Assembly (NCBI RefSeq): GCF_905200055.1
Contig: NZ_CAJKIS010000028.1
Location: 1-30,381 of the forward strand
Reading direction: 5' to 3'
Length of the DNA: 30,381 bases
DNA from: an uncultured Fusobacterium sp.
GTDB taxonomy: Bacteria > Fusobacteriota > Fusobacteriia > Fusobacteriales > Fusobacteriaceae
The notes under the pieces are model-generated. The model made no database searches and was not told the DNA's origin. It worked only from the letters and a program-made list of their open reading frames with translations. The position numbers and the translations under genes were made by a program. Below are positions 7,271 through 15,436 of the stretch, in pieces; the first letter of the stretch is position 1, and each line of letters starts with the position of its first letter.

Positions 7271-8122
7271 CTATGCTCTTCCGTTACTTCCACACATTAA
7301 TATTTTTTCAATTGCTACTTTTTTCATTGCTTCTTTAGCAGGTCCAAAATATTTTCTAGGGTCACTTTCATTTGGTTTATTTACTAATACTTCTCTTAGT
7401 GTTTCAGCAAATGGCATTTTTAATTCTGTTGCGATATTTACTTTTGTAATTCCTAATTCGATTGCTTTTTTAACTTGTTCAGCTGGTACTCCAGATGCTC
7501 CGTGTAATACTAATGGCACATCTACAACTGCTCTGATTTCAGCAAGTCTATCAAAGTCTAATTTTGGTTCTTCTTTGTAAACTCCGTGAGCTGTTCCAAT
7601 TGCAACTGCTAGAGAGTCTATTCCAGTTCTTTCTACATATTCTTTAGCTTGAGCTGGGTTAGTATATTTACTATCTTTTTCATCTCTTACTAAGTCGTCT
7701 TCTTGTCCTCCAAGAATTCCTAATTCTCCTTCAACAGTTACATCGTATCTGTGAGCATAATCAACAACTTTTTTAACCATTGCGATATTTTCTTCAAAAT
7801 CTAAGTGAGAAGCATCGATCATTGCTGATTTAGTTCCAATTTGAATAGCGTTGATGATTTCATCATAGCTTTCATGGTGGTCTAAGTGCATTGCTACTGG
7901 TATATCATATTTTTCAGAACAGATTTCTACCATTTTAATGAAGAATTCTGGTCCTGCATATTTCATTGTTCCAGGTGTAGCTGCAACTATGATAGGTGAT
8001 CTTAATTCAGCAGCAGCTTCTACTACTGTTTGAATTGTTTCCATATTATGAACGTTAAATGCTGGTACTGCATATTTTCCTTTTTGAGCATCTAATAGTA
8101 ATTGTCTTGTTGATACTAACAT
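7271..8122 (-). CDS. kbaY: Class II tagatose-1,6-bisphosphate aldolase (GatY/KbaY)
   Basis: Cleaves tagatose 1,6-bisphosphate into glyceraldehyde 3-phosphate and dihydroxyacetone phosphate. The 283 residues match the GatY/KbaY branch of zinc-dependent class II aldolases: AVPAFNVHNMET near residue 18, the AMHLDHH motif with catalytic Asp81 and zinc ligand His82, EGELGILGGQEDD near residue 135, zinc-ligand regions around GTAHG and LHGASG, and a C-terminal CGSNGRA similar to the GatY end. It lies between agaS and the PfkB-family kinase gene. In E. coli this subunit needs a partner (GatZ/KbaZ) for full activity; none is seen here. Fructose-bisphosphate aldolase activity is a less likely alternative. 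Confidence 0.9.
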   Translation of the reverse strand: MLVSTRQLLLDAQKGKYAVPAFNVHNMETIQTVVEAAAELRSPIIVAATPGTMKYAGPEFFIKMVEICSEKYDIPVAMHLDHHESYDEIINAIQIGTKSAMIDASHLDFEENIAMVKKVVDYAHRYDVTVEGELGILGGQEDDLVRDEKDSKYTNPAQAKEYVERTGIDSLAVAIGTAHGVYKEEPKLDFDRLAEIRAVVDVPLVLHGASGVPAEQVKKAIELGITKVNIATELKMPFAETLREVLVNKPNESDPRKYFGPAKEAMKKVAIEKILMCGSNGRA

Positions 8123-8160
8123 CTATTTTCCTCCTAAAATTTTAAATTATTTATTTTCTA

Positions 8161-9303
8161 TTATTTGTTGTATTCGTGAATAATTACACCTTTAACTACT
8201 CTGTTAACTTCTCCTGTAGGACATGGATTATCTGGGTTAATTCCTAATTTAGCTGATTTGATTAGAGAAATTAATTGTCCATAAACTAGGTAAGAAAGAC
8301 TTGCAAATATATCTTCCATTTCTCCTAATTTAGCATCTTCATAAGAGAAGTAGTAGTTTGAGTTAGCTTTTACTTCTTCATCATATACTGTATCTAGTAC
8401 GATTATTTGTTTTTTTCCACCTTCATTTTTGAACTCTTTTAATAGATCAAGTTCATAAATTCTTGTGTATGGGTTGTTTGACATTAAACATACGATAGCT
8501 GTTTTGTCATTAACTATTGATTTAGGTCCATGTCTGAATCCTAGGAAAGTGTTGAAGAATGAAGCAAGTTTTCCTCCAGTAAGTTCAAGAACTTTAAGAG
8601 CGATTTCTTCAGCTAGTCCTTTGCTTGTTCCATCTCCTAAGTATACTATTCTTTCGATATCTAAATCTGCTACTATTTCAGCATTAGCAACTATTTTATC
8701 AAGATTTCTTTCAACTAGAGAAGCTACATATTCTACTTTTTCTCCTAATACATCTAGGTCTTTTCTTAATAGAACTAAAACTCCAGCTACTACCATTGAA
8801 GAGAAGCTTCCTGTCATAGCAAATCCTTTATCGTTTGTTCTTTCTGGCATTAATAGAAGATATTTATTTTCTCCTGTTTCAGATATTTTAGCTAGTTTTC
8901 CATCTTTGTTACAAGTGATAAAGATGTGGTGAATATTTTTTACTAATTTATCTGCTAATTCTACTGCTGCAACACTTTCAGGAGAGTTTCCTGATCTTGC
9001 ACATGATACTAATATAATATCTGCATCAGCATCTAAGTATTGTTCTGGCATAGAAACGATATCAGTTGTAGGTACTGATAAAACTTCGATATCTATTCTG
9101 CTGTTGATGTATGAACAAATTGTATTTCCAACAAATTCAGATGATCCTGCCCCTGTAAATATTACTTTTACTTTATTTCCTTTTACACCTTCAATAAATT
9201 TTCCTAAAGCTTCAATATTTTCTTTTACTATTGATACTTCTTCTTTCCAAATTCCTGGTTGTTGAGCTATCTCTTTCCAAGTTACACAATCTTTAAAATT
9301 CAT
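8161..9303 (-). CDS. agaS: AgaS-like SIS-domain galactosamine-6-phosphate deaminase/isomerase
   Basis: A 380-residue protein with two SIS (sugar isomerase) domains. E. coli AgaS, the closest family I recognise, converts galactosamine 6-phosphate to tagatose 6-phosphate plus ammonia. Shared features are FTGAGSSEFVGN near residue 49, VPTTDIVS near 77, ARSGNSPESVAAVELA near 102, ERTNDKGFAMTGSFSS near 155, FRHGPKSIV near 258 and a C-terminus ending in VNRVVKGVIIHEYN. I chose the ATG at 9301-9303 over a GTG two codons upstream because GGAGAG is better spaced to it. It sits between the ROK kinase and aldolase genes. Confidence 0.9.
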   Translation of the reverse strand: MNFKDCVTWKEIAQQPGIWKEEVSIVKENIEALGKFIEGVKGNKVKVIFTGAGSSEFVGNTICSYINSRIDIEVLSVPTTDIVSMPEQYLDADADIILVSCARSGNSPESVAAVELADKLVKNIHHIFITCNKDGKLAKISETGENKYLLLMPERTNDKGFAMTGSFSSMVVAGVLVLLRKDLDVLGEKVEYVASLVERNLDKIVANAEIVADLDIERIVYLGDGTSKGLAEEIALKVLELTGGKLASFFNTFLGFRHGPKSIVNDKTAIVCLMSNNPYTRIYELDLLKEFKNEGGKKQIIVLDTVYDEEVKANSNYYFSYEDAKLGEMEDIFASLSYLVYGQLISLIKSAKLGINPDNPCPTGEVNRVVKGVIIHEYNK

Positions 9304-9326
9304 CTGCACTCTCTCCTTTTTAAAAA

Positions 9327-10286
9327 TTATTTATTTTCATTCATTACAAGAGCTGCTGCTCCTTTAATTCCAGCTTCTTCATTTAGTTCACCAAAGGCAA
9401 ACTTTAAGTTTTCCATTGTCATTCCTAAAGCATATTTAGCAAGATTTTTCTTAACTCCATCTAAAAGAATTTCTCCAGCTCTTGCTACTCCTCCTGAGAA
9501 TATTATGATTTCTGGGTTTAAAATATTTAATAACATTCCAATTCCTTCAGCCATATATTCACAGAACCAATCAACTATATCCATACAGAATTTATCTCCA
9601 GCTTTAGCTAAGTCAAATATATCTCTAGCTTCTAAACTGTCAATGCTTCCATTTATTCTTCTATAAAGAGCATTGTCTTTATTTTCTGCTAATCTTCTTT
9701 TTCCTTCTCTAATTATACCAGTTGCTGAACAGTAAGTTTCTAAACATCCAGTTAATCCACAACCACATTTGTATCCTTGTTTGTTTACAACTACATGTCC
9801 AAATTCTCCTGCTGCTCCATCTGCTCCCTCAACAATAGCTCCATTGATTATGATTCCAGCAGCTATTCCAGTTCCTATTGGAATAGTTATACTATTTTTA
9901 TAACCTCTTCCAGCACCAAATAAAGTTTCTCCTAATGCTATTAACTTAACATCATTTCCAACTTTAACTGGTTTTCCTGAAATTTTTTCCATTAATTCTT
10001 TAGCTGGAAAATTATCTCCCCAAGAAAAATTTGCAGCTATTTTTACAACAGAATTGTTTAATACAGGTCCAGGAATTCCCATTCCTATAGATTTGATATC
10101 ATCTTTAGTTATTCCTAATTCTGTTATCAAACTATTGATTGCTGTCCATATTCTTCCAAATGTATCCTCTGCTCCTTTTTTTGAATCAGTTTTGATACTT
10201 TTTTTAATTAGTATCTCTCCTAACTCATTCAATATTCCCATTTCAACATTTGTTCCACCAATGTCTACTCCTACAAAATATGACAT
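9327..10286 (-). CDS. ROK family sugar kinase
   Basis: A 319-residue ROK kinase that phosphorylates a hexose or N-acetylhexosamine in the cytosol. It has the N-terminal phosphate-binding GVDIGGTNVEMG (residues 5-16), the GIPGPV segment near 71, the EFGHVVV motif near 161, and the zinc-binding KCGCGLTGCLETYCSATG. There is no helix-turn-helix, so it is an enzyme and not a ROK repressor. It is first in the run ROK-agaS-kbaY-PfkB kinase, with a strong AGGAGG site. In this setting the likely substrate is galactosamine or N-acetylgalactosamine brought in unphosphorylated by the symporter; the family also includes glucokinases, so the substrate is inferred. Confidence 0.9.
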   Translation of the reverse strand: MSYFVGVDIGGTNVEMGILNELGEILIKKSIKTDSKKGAEDTFGRIWTAINSLITELGITKDDIKSIGMGIPGPVLNNSVVKIAANFSWGDNFPAKELMEKISGKPVKVGNDVKLIALGETLFGAGRGYKNSITIPIGTGIAAGIIINGAIVEGADGAAGEFGHVVVNKQGYKCGCGLTGCLETYCSATGIIREGKRRLAENKDNALYRRINGSIDSLEARDIFDLAKAGDKFCMDIVDWFCEYMAEGIGMLLNILNPEIIIFSGGVARAGEILLDGVKKNLAKYALGMTMENLKFAFGELNEEAGIKGAAALVMNENK

Positions 10287-10320
10287 AAGTCCTCCTTTAA
10301 AAAACTCGAATCATTAATTA

Positions 10321-10343
10321 ATTGTTATATCGTCCGTACCAAT
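10321..10343 (-). promoter_or_regulatory. Possible promoter/operator upstream of the ROK-agaS-kbaY operon
   Basis: On the minus strand the dyad ATTGGTA-N9-TAACAAT occupies this stretch, and a -10-like TATAAC (complement of 10324-10329) lies inside it, about 40 nt before the ROK start. The -35 region is weak. A dyad overlapping the -10 would suit repression by one of the two adjacent GntR proteins, but this is inference. Confidence 0.3.
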
Positions 10344-10351
10344 TTTCTTTT

Positions 10352-10381
10352 AAAAAAAATCAGACTTTTATATTTAAGTCC
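10352..10381 (-). terminator. Weak terminator after second GntR gene
   Basis: On the minus strand GGACTT pairs with AAGTCT (10381-10376 with 10367-10362), followed closely by eight Ts. It starts 5 nt after the GntR stop. The stem is only 6 bp with one G-U pair, so partial readthrough into the ROK operon is likely. Confidence 0.55.
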
Positions 10382-10385
10382 TTTT

Positions 10386-11108
10386 TTACTCTTCAAGTTC
10401 TACTTCAAATTCAAATCTATCTCCACGTACCAAACTTATTGTGTATTCTATAATCTCCATTCCACTGTATGTCCATCTTTGCAATTTTATTAAAGGACTG
10501 TTTCTATTTACTTGTAAAATGCTAGCTACACTTTCATCTGCTTTTAAAACAGAAAAACGTTCGAATACTTTATTAAAGTTTATCTTATACCTACTTTGAA
10601 TGATATCATATAATGGACTAATAAGCAATTCTTTTTTTGAAAGATTTGGCATTTTTTTTACTGGCATATATGTTCGCTCATACATAATTATCTCTCTGTC
10701 TGCTATTCTTAGCCTTTCAAGCTCAAAAATTTCATCTGAACTATTGAGATTTAACTCTTTTGCTACTTTTTCATCCCCGACTATTTTTTTTAAGGATAAA
10801 ATTTTAGATTCAGGGATTTTGCCAAGTTTTTTCATCTCTTCAGTAAAACTATAAACTTTTAGTAACTTTTGTTGTATCACTTTTGATGAAACAAAAGTTC
10901 CACATCCCTGAATCTTATAAACATATCCTTTTTCTTCGAGATAAGCAAGAGCCTGTCTCACAGTGGCTCTGCTTAACTCATATTTCTTTGCATATTCTCT
11001 CTCAGTAAGTAATTTATCATTCTCTTTTAGATTTTTACTTTCTATTTCACTTAAAATAATTTCAGCTAATTGGTAATAAAGTGGACTTTTGGAATTTTTT
11101 AATACCAT
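10386..11108 (-). CDS. GntR/HutC family transcriptional regulator (second copy)
   Basis: A 240-residue one-component regulator. The N-terminal winged helix-turn-helix (about residues 8-75, with YELSRATVRQALAYLEEKGYVYK and the GTFVS wing) binds DNA. The C-terminal UTRA domain (about residues 85-235, with YERTYMPVKKMP) binds a small effector, often a phosphorylated sugar. I chose the ATG at 11106-11108, four codons inside the longest frame, because GGAGG lies 5 nt before it and would otherwise be within the gene. It is placed between the sulfatase gene and the ROK operon and probably controls one or both. It resembles the other GntR protein at 14392-15132 throughout, so the two look like paralogues. 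Confidence 0.9.
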   Translation of the reverse strand: MVLKNSKSPLYYQLAEIILSEIESKNLKENDKLLTEREYAKKYELSRATVRQALAYLEEKGYVYKIQGCGTFVSSKVIQQKLLKVYSFTEEMKKLGKIPESKILSLKKIVGDEKVAKELNLNSSDEIFELERLRIADREIIMYERTYMPVKKMPNLSKKELLISPLYDIIQSRYKINFNKVFERFSVLKADESVASILQVNRNSPLIKLQRWTYSGMEIIEYTISLVRGDRFEFEVELEE

Positions 11109-11140
11109 TATGTCCTCCATAATATTTATTCATATTATAG

Positions 11141-11170
11141 ATAATATCATAACCTTATACTTTTTAGCAA
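11141..11170 (-). promoter_or_regulatory. Possible promoter of second GntR gene
   Basis: On the minus strand TTGCTA (complement of 11165-11170) and TATTAT (complement of 11141-11146) are 18 nt apart, just after the sulfatase stop. Spacing and hexamers are acceptable but not strong. Confidence 0.4.
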
Positions 11171-11173
11171 CTT

Positions 11174-12628
11174 TTAAATTTCATTAATTATTCTATATAG
11201 CCAGTTAGCTAGAGGATCTTTTATTTTTACCATTTCATTATATAACTCTTCTAGCATCTCTTTTTTAATATCTGCATATTCTGGATTATAGAATAGGTTG
11301 TTTATTTCTCCTTTATCATTTTTAATATCATATAGCTCTCCAACATCTGTTGCATTGAAAACTATTTTATAGTCATCTCTTCTCCACATTCTTTGTTCAA
11401 AGAATACAAAGTGTCCAGCTAGTTGTCCTAATACTCCTTTTCTATCATTATTTTTATGTTCTCTTAGGATAGGTAACATACTTTCTCCATCAAAGAATGA
11501 AGGGATCTCTTTTCCAGCAACATCATAACAAGTTGATGTTAAGTCATGAAGGTAAACAAAATTATTGTCCTCTTCTCCCTTTCTATCTGAGCAAGGATCT
11601 TTTACTATCATAGGGATTCTATATGTTGTATCAAACATAAATTCCCCTTTTTCTATTAATTTATGAGCTCCCATAGCATCTCCATGGTCTGCTGTTATAG
11701 CCATAAATAGTTGTTCATATAGTCCTTCTTCTTTTAGGAATTTTACAAATTCTCCAATAGCATCATCTATAAGAGTTATGTATCCCCAGAATTTACAGAT
11801 AATTTCTTTCCATTTTTCTTCTGGTGCTTCCCAAACTCCCCACATTTTAGCTATATCTTTATAGTGAAGTGGTTTTCCATTCATTGGATTATAGAAACTT
11901 TCATCAAGATTTACATCTTCTGGTTTATACATTGAATAGTATGGTTCAGGTATTACACAAGGAGTGTGTGGTCCCCAGAAGTTCATCCATATAAAGAATG
12001 GTTTATTTTCTTTTTTAGCTTCTAAAACAGCTTTTTTAGCTTCATCTACTACGAAGAATGGAAGAGTAGCTTCTCTAGTTCCACTTAAACGTCCACATAG
12101 TTCTTGTACTCTTAGGTGTGGATTTTCTCCAAAGTAACTATTTGTAACTTCTGGAATTTCAAAGTTATTTTCTTTTAGCCATTCTACATATCTAGGTTCT
12201 TGTTTTGGTCCTTGATCGAATACCATATTTTTGTAAACTCTACTTCCTGGATATCCATATCCATCAAAGTTATGTCCTCTAAATCCAAAATCTCTAGGAA
12301 GAACTGTTTTTCCAACATGCCATTTTCCTATAAGGTAATTTGCATAATCTCCCATTCCTGAAATTATATTAGGATTATCTAATTTAGGATCTCCCTCTCC
12401 ACCTTTTTCACTATTTCTCATAAGTTCGTGGTTACTTGGCATTTGCCCTGTGAAAAGAGATGTTCTTGCTGGTCCACAAACTGAAGCAGGTGTGAAAGCA
12501 TTATTAAATCTTACTCCGTCTGCTGCAATTGCATCCATGTTAGGAGTTTTAACAATTTTATGTCCATAAGTTCCTAACATATCAAGTCTAACTTGATCTA
12601 ATAATATATAAACTATATTATTATTCAT
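11174..12628 (-). CDS. Cytoplasmic Cys-type sulfatase (YidJ-like)
   Basis: A 484-residue type I sulfatase that hydrolyses a sulfate ester. The active-site signature is Cys51-Gly-Pro-Ala-Arg55 followed by TSLFTG. The cysteine must be oxidised to formylglycine by a maturase such as the anSME encoded nearby. Metal-binding residues are suggested by LLDQVRLDMLG at the N-terminus and TADHGDAMGAH near residue 313. There is no signal peptide, so it should act in the cytoplasm on an imported sulfated substrate. It directly follows the symporter gene (41 nt), the same pairing as E. coli yidK-yidJ. A strong AGGAGG precedes the ATG. The substrate is unknown; the downstream genes suggest a sulfated galactosamine or N-acetylgalactosamine. 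Confidence 0.92.
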   Translation of the reverse strand: MNNNIVYILLDQVRLDMLGTYGHKIVKTPNMDAIAADGVRFNNAFTPASVCGPARTSLFTGQMPSNHELMRNSEKGGEGDPKLDNPNIISGMGDYANYLIGKWHVGKTVLPRDFGFRGHNFDGYGYPGSRVYKNMVFDQGPKQEPRYVEWLKENNFEIPEVTNSYFGENPHLRVQELCGRLSGTREATLPFFVVDEAKKAVLEAKKENKPFFIWMNFWGPHTPCVIPEPYYSMYKPEDVNLDESFYNPMNGKPLHYKDIAKMWGVWEAPEEKWKEIICKFWGYITLIDDAIGEFVKFLKEEGLYEQLFMAITADHGDAMGAHKLIEKGEFMFDTTYRIPMIVKDPCSDRKGEEDNNFVYLHDLTSTCYDVAGKEIPSFFDGESMLPILREHKNNDRKGVLGQLAGHFVFFEQRMWRRDDYKIVFNATDVGELYDIKNDKGEINNLFYNPEYADIKKEMLEELYNEMVKIKDPLANWLYRIINEI

Positions 12629-12669
12629 TTTTCTTTCCTCCTCATATTTCCCTTAAAAAATTATTTTAT

Positions 12670-14376
12670 TTATTTTGTTGCCTCTACCTTAATAGCTGCA
12701 TTATCATCTTTCTTTTTAGTAAAACTAATAACTCCTATAATTACTACTGTTAATACAGCAAATATCATAGTGATTTTTCCTAATCCATTTCCTCCTGCAA
12801 GTCCCCATGGAGAAAGTATTGCATATAGGTAGCATAATCCAATAATTAGTAGTGCTGATACTTCTCTTGCATATTTCCAACTTGTTAAATCTACATTTGA
12901 TTTATTACTATTTGATGGAACATATGGAGTTTCTCTTTTAAATATACTTCCTAAGATAAACATTACTACTATATCAAATACAAATAAGCTTCCCATTACA
13001 TGTACAAAGTTTATTTTTACTTTGAATATCCATACTAATGAATAGTAAAGAATAACATGTAGTAATACTGTTGCTCTAGCTGCTTTTCCTGAAATAGTTC
13101 TATTTAAGAATCCTACTGCTACAAGTGCAACTATTGGAATATTAAAGAATCCTGCGAATCTTTTTAATAGTAGGAATAATCCTCCTGTTCCATATTGTAG
13201 TAATGGAGCTATAATCATAGAGATAATTGCAATAATTGTTCCAGCTATTTTAGCTACTTTTATTAGATCTTCATCAGAGATATTTTTCTTTAACATAGGT
13301 CTATAAATATCATAACAGAATAGTGTTGCAGCACTGTTTATAAATGAGTTAAATGTACTTAAAATAGCTCCAAATAAACAAGCTGTAAAGAATCCTAATA
13401 ATGGTTTAGGTAATACTTTTGATACTAATGTTGGGTAAGCTAAGTCAATATTTTTTAGTGAATCTCCAAAAATATGGAATGAAACTAATCCAGGAATATT
13501 TAACATTACTGGTAAGAATAATAGGAATATTGCTGCATATAAAATTCCTTTTTGTCCTTCAGCTAAGCTTTTTGCTGCTAATGATCTTTGAATAATTGCT
13601 TGGTTTGTTGTCCAGTAGAAGAAGTTAACTATTAAGATTCCTGTAAATATTGTTGTCCAAGGTACAGGATCTGCTGCTGCTCCCCAAGCTGTTAATTTTT
13701 CAATATGAGTTGTAGTTACTATTTCAACTCCTTTAGCCATGCTTCCATCACCTAAGTATTTTAAAGCAAAGAAAGGAATCATAGCTCCTCCAATTATTAG
13801 AGCAAAACCATTTAATGTATCTGAAACTGCAACTGCTTTTAATCCTCCAAATACTGCATATATTCCTCCAATGATTCCTATTAACCATACAACTCCCCAT
13901 AGTGCTGTATTGAAACTAACACCAAACATTGCTTCTACGTCAAATATTTGAGTAAATGCAATAGCTCCTGAATATAGAGCTCCTGGAATCATTACAAATG
14001 TATAAGCTACTAAGAATAGTAGTGACATTATTTGTCTTGTTTGTCTATCATATCTTTCTTCGAAAAATTCTGGTATTGTTGTAAATCCACCTTTTAAATA
14101 TTTTGGAAGTAGATATAGAGCAAGTACACATAGAGGTACAACTGATTGAACTGTCCAAGCTATAATTGAAAAGTTACTTGCATATGATGAAGCATTAACC
14201 CCTACAAGTTGTTCTGTTGAAAGACTTGTTAATACCATTGAAAATCCAATTACTGTTGCTGTAAGTCCTCTTCCTGCTAGGAAGTATCCTTTAGCACTTC
14301 CATCTTCCCCTTTAGTTTTTAACCATGAAACAAATGCTATTAGTGCTGTTATTAAAACGAATGTAATAAATGTCAT
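12670..14376 (-). CDS. Sodium:solute symporter, SSS family (YidK-like)
   Basis: A 568-residue inner-membrane Na+-coupled sugar transporter with about 14 hydrophobic helices. The segment GYFLAGRGLTA near residue 31, SLSTEQLVGVNASSYA near 52, TIPEFFEERYDRQTRQ near 100, and NFFYWTTNQAIIQRSLAAKS near 250 closely follow E. coli YidK as I know it. Such transporters import their sugar without phosphorylating it, consistent with a dedicated kinase in the next operon. The gene lies between a GntR regulator (15 nt upstream) and the sulfatase, with AGGAGG before the ATG. Import of a sulfated amino sugar is inferred from context. Confidence 0.93.
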   Translation of the reverse strand: MTFITFVLITALIAFVSWLKTKGEDGSAKGYFLAGRGLTATVIGFSMVLTSLSTEQLVGVNASSYASNFSIIAWTVQSVVPLCVLALYLLPKYLKGGFTTIPEFFEERYDRQTRQIMSLLFLVAYTFVMIPGALYSGAIAFTQIFDVEAMFGVSFNTALWGVVWLIGIIGGIYAVFGGLKAVAVSDTLNGFALIIGGAMIPFFALKYLGDGSMAKGVEIVTTTHIEKLTAWGAAADPVPWTTIFTGILIVNFFYWTTNQAIIQRSLAAKSLAEGQKGILYAAIFLLFLPVMLNIPGLVSFHIFGDSLKNIDLAYPTLVSKVLPKPLLGFFTACLFGAILSTFNSFINSAATLFCYDIYRPMLKKNISDEDLIKVAKIAGTIIAIISMIIAPLLQYGTGGLFLLLKRFAGFFNIPIVALVAVGFLNRTISGKAARATVLLHVILYYSLVWIFKVKINFVHVMGSLFVFDIVVMFILGSIFKRETPYVPSNSNKSNVDLTSWKYAREVSALLIIGLCYLYAILSPWGLAGGNGLGKITMIFAVLTVVIIGVISFTKKKDDNAAIKVEATK

Positions 14377-14391
14377 TTTTTCCTCCTAATT

Positions 14392-15132
14392 TTAATAGTG
14401 ATTATTCCCCGAAAAAGTTGTCATATAAATAAATTTATCCCCTCTTACAGTAGATTTAGTATACTCTAATACTTTATCTCCCTGAAATGTAGTCCTTTCT
14501 ACTTTCATTCCTAAATCTCCCTCTGCTAATTCAAGGTATTTAGCTTCAGTAGTATTTAACTTACATGGATAAAACATCTCTTTTCCATGAGTTATCTTAA
14601 TTCCAAACTCCTCATTAAGTACATCATATAACTTTTTAGTTTTTAAATTAAGATTTTCTATACCCTTTATTAATGAATAATTTAAATATATAGTTTCATA
14701 AATAAGAGCCTCATCATTTCCATATCTTATCCAAACAAGTTTAAAAATAAGATCATCTTCTGAAAGATTCATCTTTTCTCTTACAACTTCATTTGGTTTT
14801 TTAACTTTTACTGATAAAATCTTTGAAGCTGGTATCTTACCTAAATTTTTTACATCATCATAAAACTTACTAAACCCCGATCTATCTTGATATATTTTAG
14901 GTGAAGATATATAGCTTCCTTTTCCTCTTATTTTATAAATATAACCTTCTTTTTCTAATATTTTAAGTGCTTGTCTAACTGTTGTTCTACTTAAATTATA
15001 CTTTGTACAAAATTCTGACTCTGCTGGAATTTTGTCATCTTTTTTTAAAATTCCATCTTTTATACATTTTTTTAAACTGTAAACTAATTGTTGATATAAA
15101 GGTGTTTCACTTTCCTTATTAATTACAAACAT
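14392..15132 (-). CDS. GntR/HutC family transcriptional regulator (first copy)
   Basis: A 246-residue regulator with an N-terminal winged helix-turn-helix (YNLSRTTVRQALKILEKEGY near residues 44-63, wing GKGSYIS) and a C-terminal UTRA effector domain (about 85-240). The ATG at 15130-15132 is chosen over one four codons upstream because GGGAG lies at proper spacing before it, while nothing resembling a ribosome binding site precedes the outer ATG. It is the first gene of the regulator-symporter-sulfatase operon and so probably autoregulates it. A consensus promoter, a 12-bp palindrome and a duplicated upstream block lie just ahead. Confidence 0.91.
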   Translation of the reverse strand: MFVINKESETPLYQQLVYSLKKCIKDGILKKDDKIPAESEFCTKYNLSRTTVRQALKILEKEGYIYKIRGKGSYISSPKIYQDRSGFSKFYDDVKNLGKIPASKILSVKVKKPNEVVREKMNLSEDDLIFKLVWIRYGNDEALIYETIYLNYSLIKGIENLNLKTKKLYDVLNEEFGIKITHGKEMFYPCKLNTTEAKYLELAEGDLGMKVERTTFQGDKVLEYTKSTVRGDKFIYMTTFSGNNHY

Positions 15133-15153
15133 TTTTTCTCCCATGGATTTCTT

Positions 15154-15165
15154 AATGATATCATT
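15154..15165. promoter_or_regulatory. Perfect palindrome, candidate operator
   Basis: AATGATATCATT is a perfect 12-bp palindrome located 22 nt upstream of the GntR start and about 10 nt downstream of the -10, at or near the expected transcription start. A dimeric repressor bound here would block initiation, so autoregulation by GntR is plausible but inferred. Confidence 0.45.
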
Positions 15166-15174
15166 GTTAATCTA

Positions 15175-15203
15175 AGTATAATCTTAAGAATATCCCTTGT
15201 CAA
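15175..15203 (-). promoter_or_regulatory. Consensus promoter of the GntR-symporter-sulfatase operon
   Basis: On the minus strand a perfect -35 (TTGACA, complement of 15198-15203) and TATACT (complement of 15175-15180) are spaced exactly 17 nt apart, about 43 nt before the GntR start. This is the strongest promoter in the window. Confidence 0.85.
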
Positions 15204-15279
15204 CCCTTGTTTTTCCTAGGTTTCAACTTGTATCATACATGTCATCCCTTATTTTACAGGGTTTAAAACAACTTGTATC
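15190..15279 (-). repeat. Imperfect tandem duplication upstream of the GntR promoter
   Basis: On the minus strand GATACAAGTTG begins at 15279 and again at 15234. In both copies it is followed by AAACC and then by AAAA(T/C)AAGGG(A/T)TGACA (14 of 16 identical). The second copy supplies the TTGACA of the promoter. Together with the palindrome and the anSME terminator this accounts for most of the 304-nt gene-free gap 15133-15436. Confidence 0.7.
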
Positions 15280-15360
15280 TAAAAAAATTTTTTATATTTT
15301 TTACATTATTAATAATACAATACGTATAAATTTAGTTCAAAAAATGTTTTTTTCTATCAA

Positions 15361-15412
15361 TAAACAAAAAAATATACCTAAAATCCTATTTAATAAAATC
15401 TCAGGTATATTT
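15361..15412 (-). terminator. Terminator of the anSME gene
   Basis: AAATATACCT (15370-15379) pairs perfectly with AGGTATATTT (15403-15412) over a 23-nt loop. On the minus strand the hairpin is followed by a run of Ts. It begins 24 nt after the anSME stop and separates that gene from the GntR operon. Confidence 0.7.
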
Positions 15413-15436
15413 TATATTAGTTTTATTTACTATTTT

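Noticed and set aside
8465..8932. A 155-residue plus-strand ORF opposite agaS
   Set aside because: Antisense shadow of a clear gene: Ser/Leu-rich, with no ribosome binding site or family features. Similar shadows occur opposite the ROK gene and uvrA.
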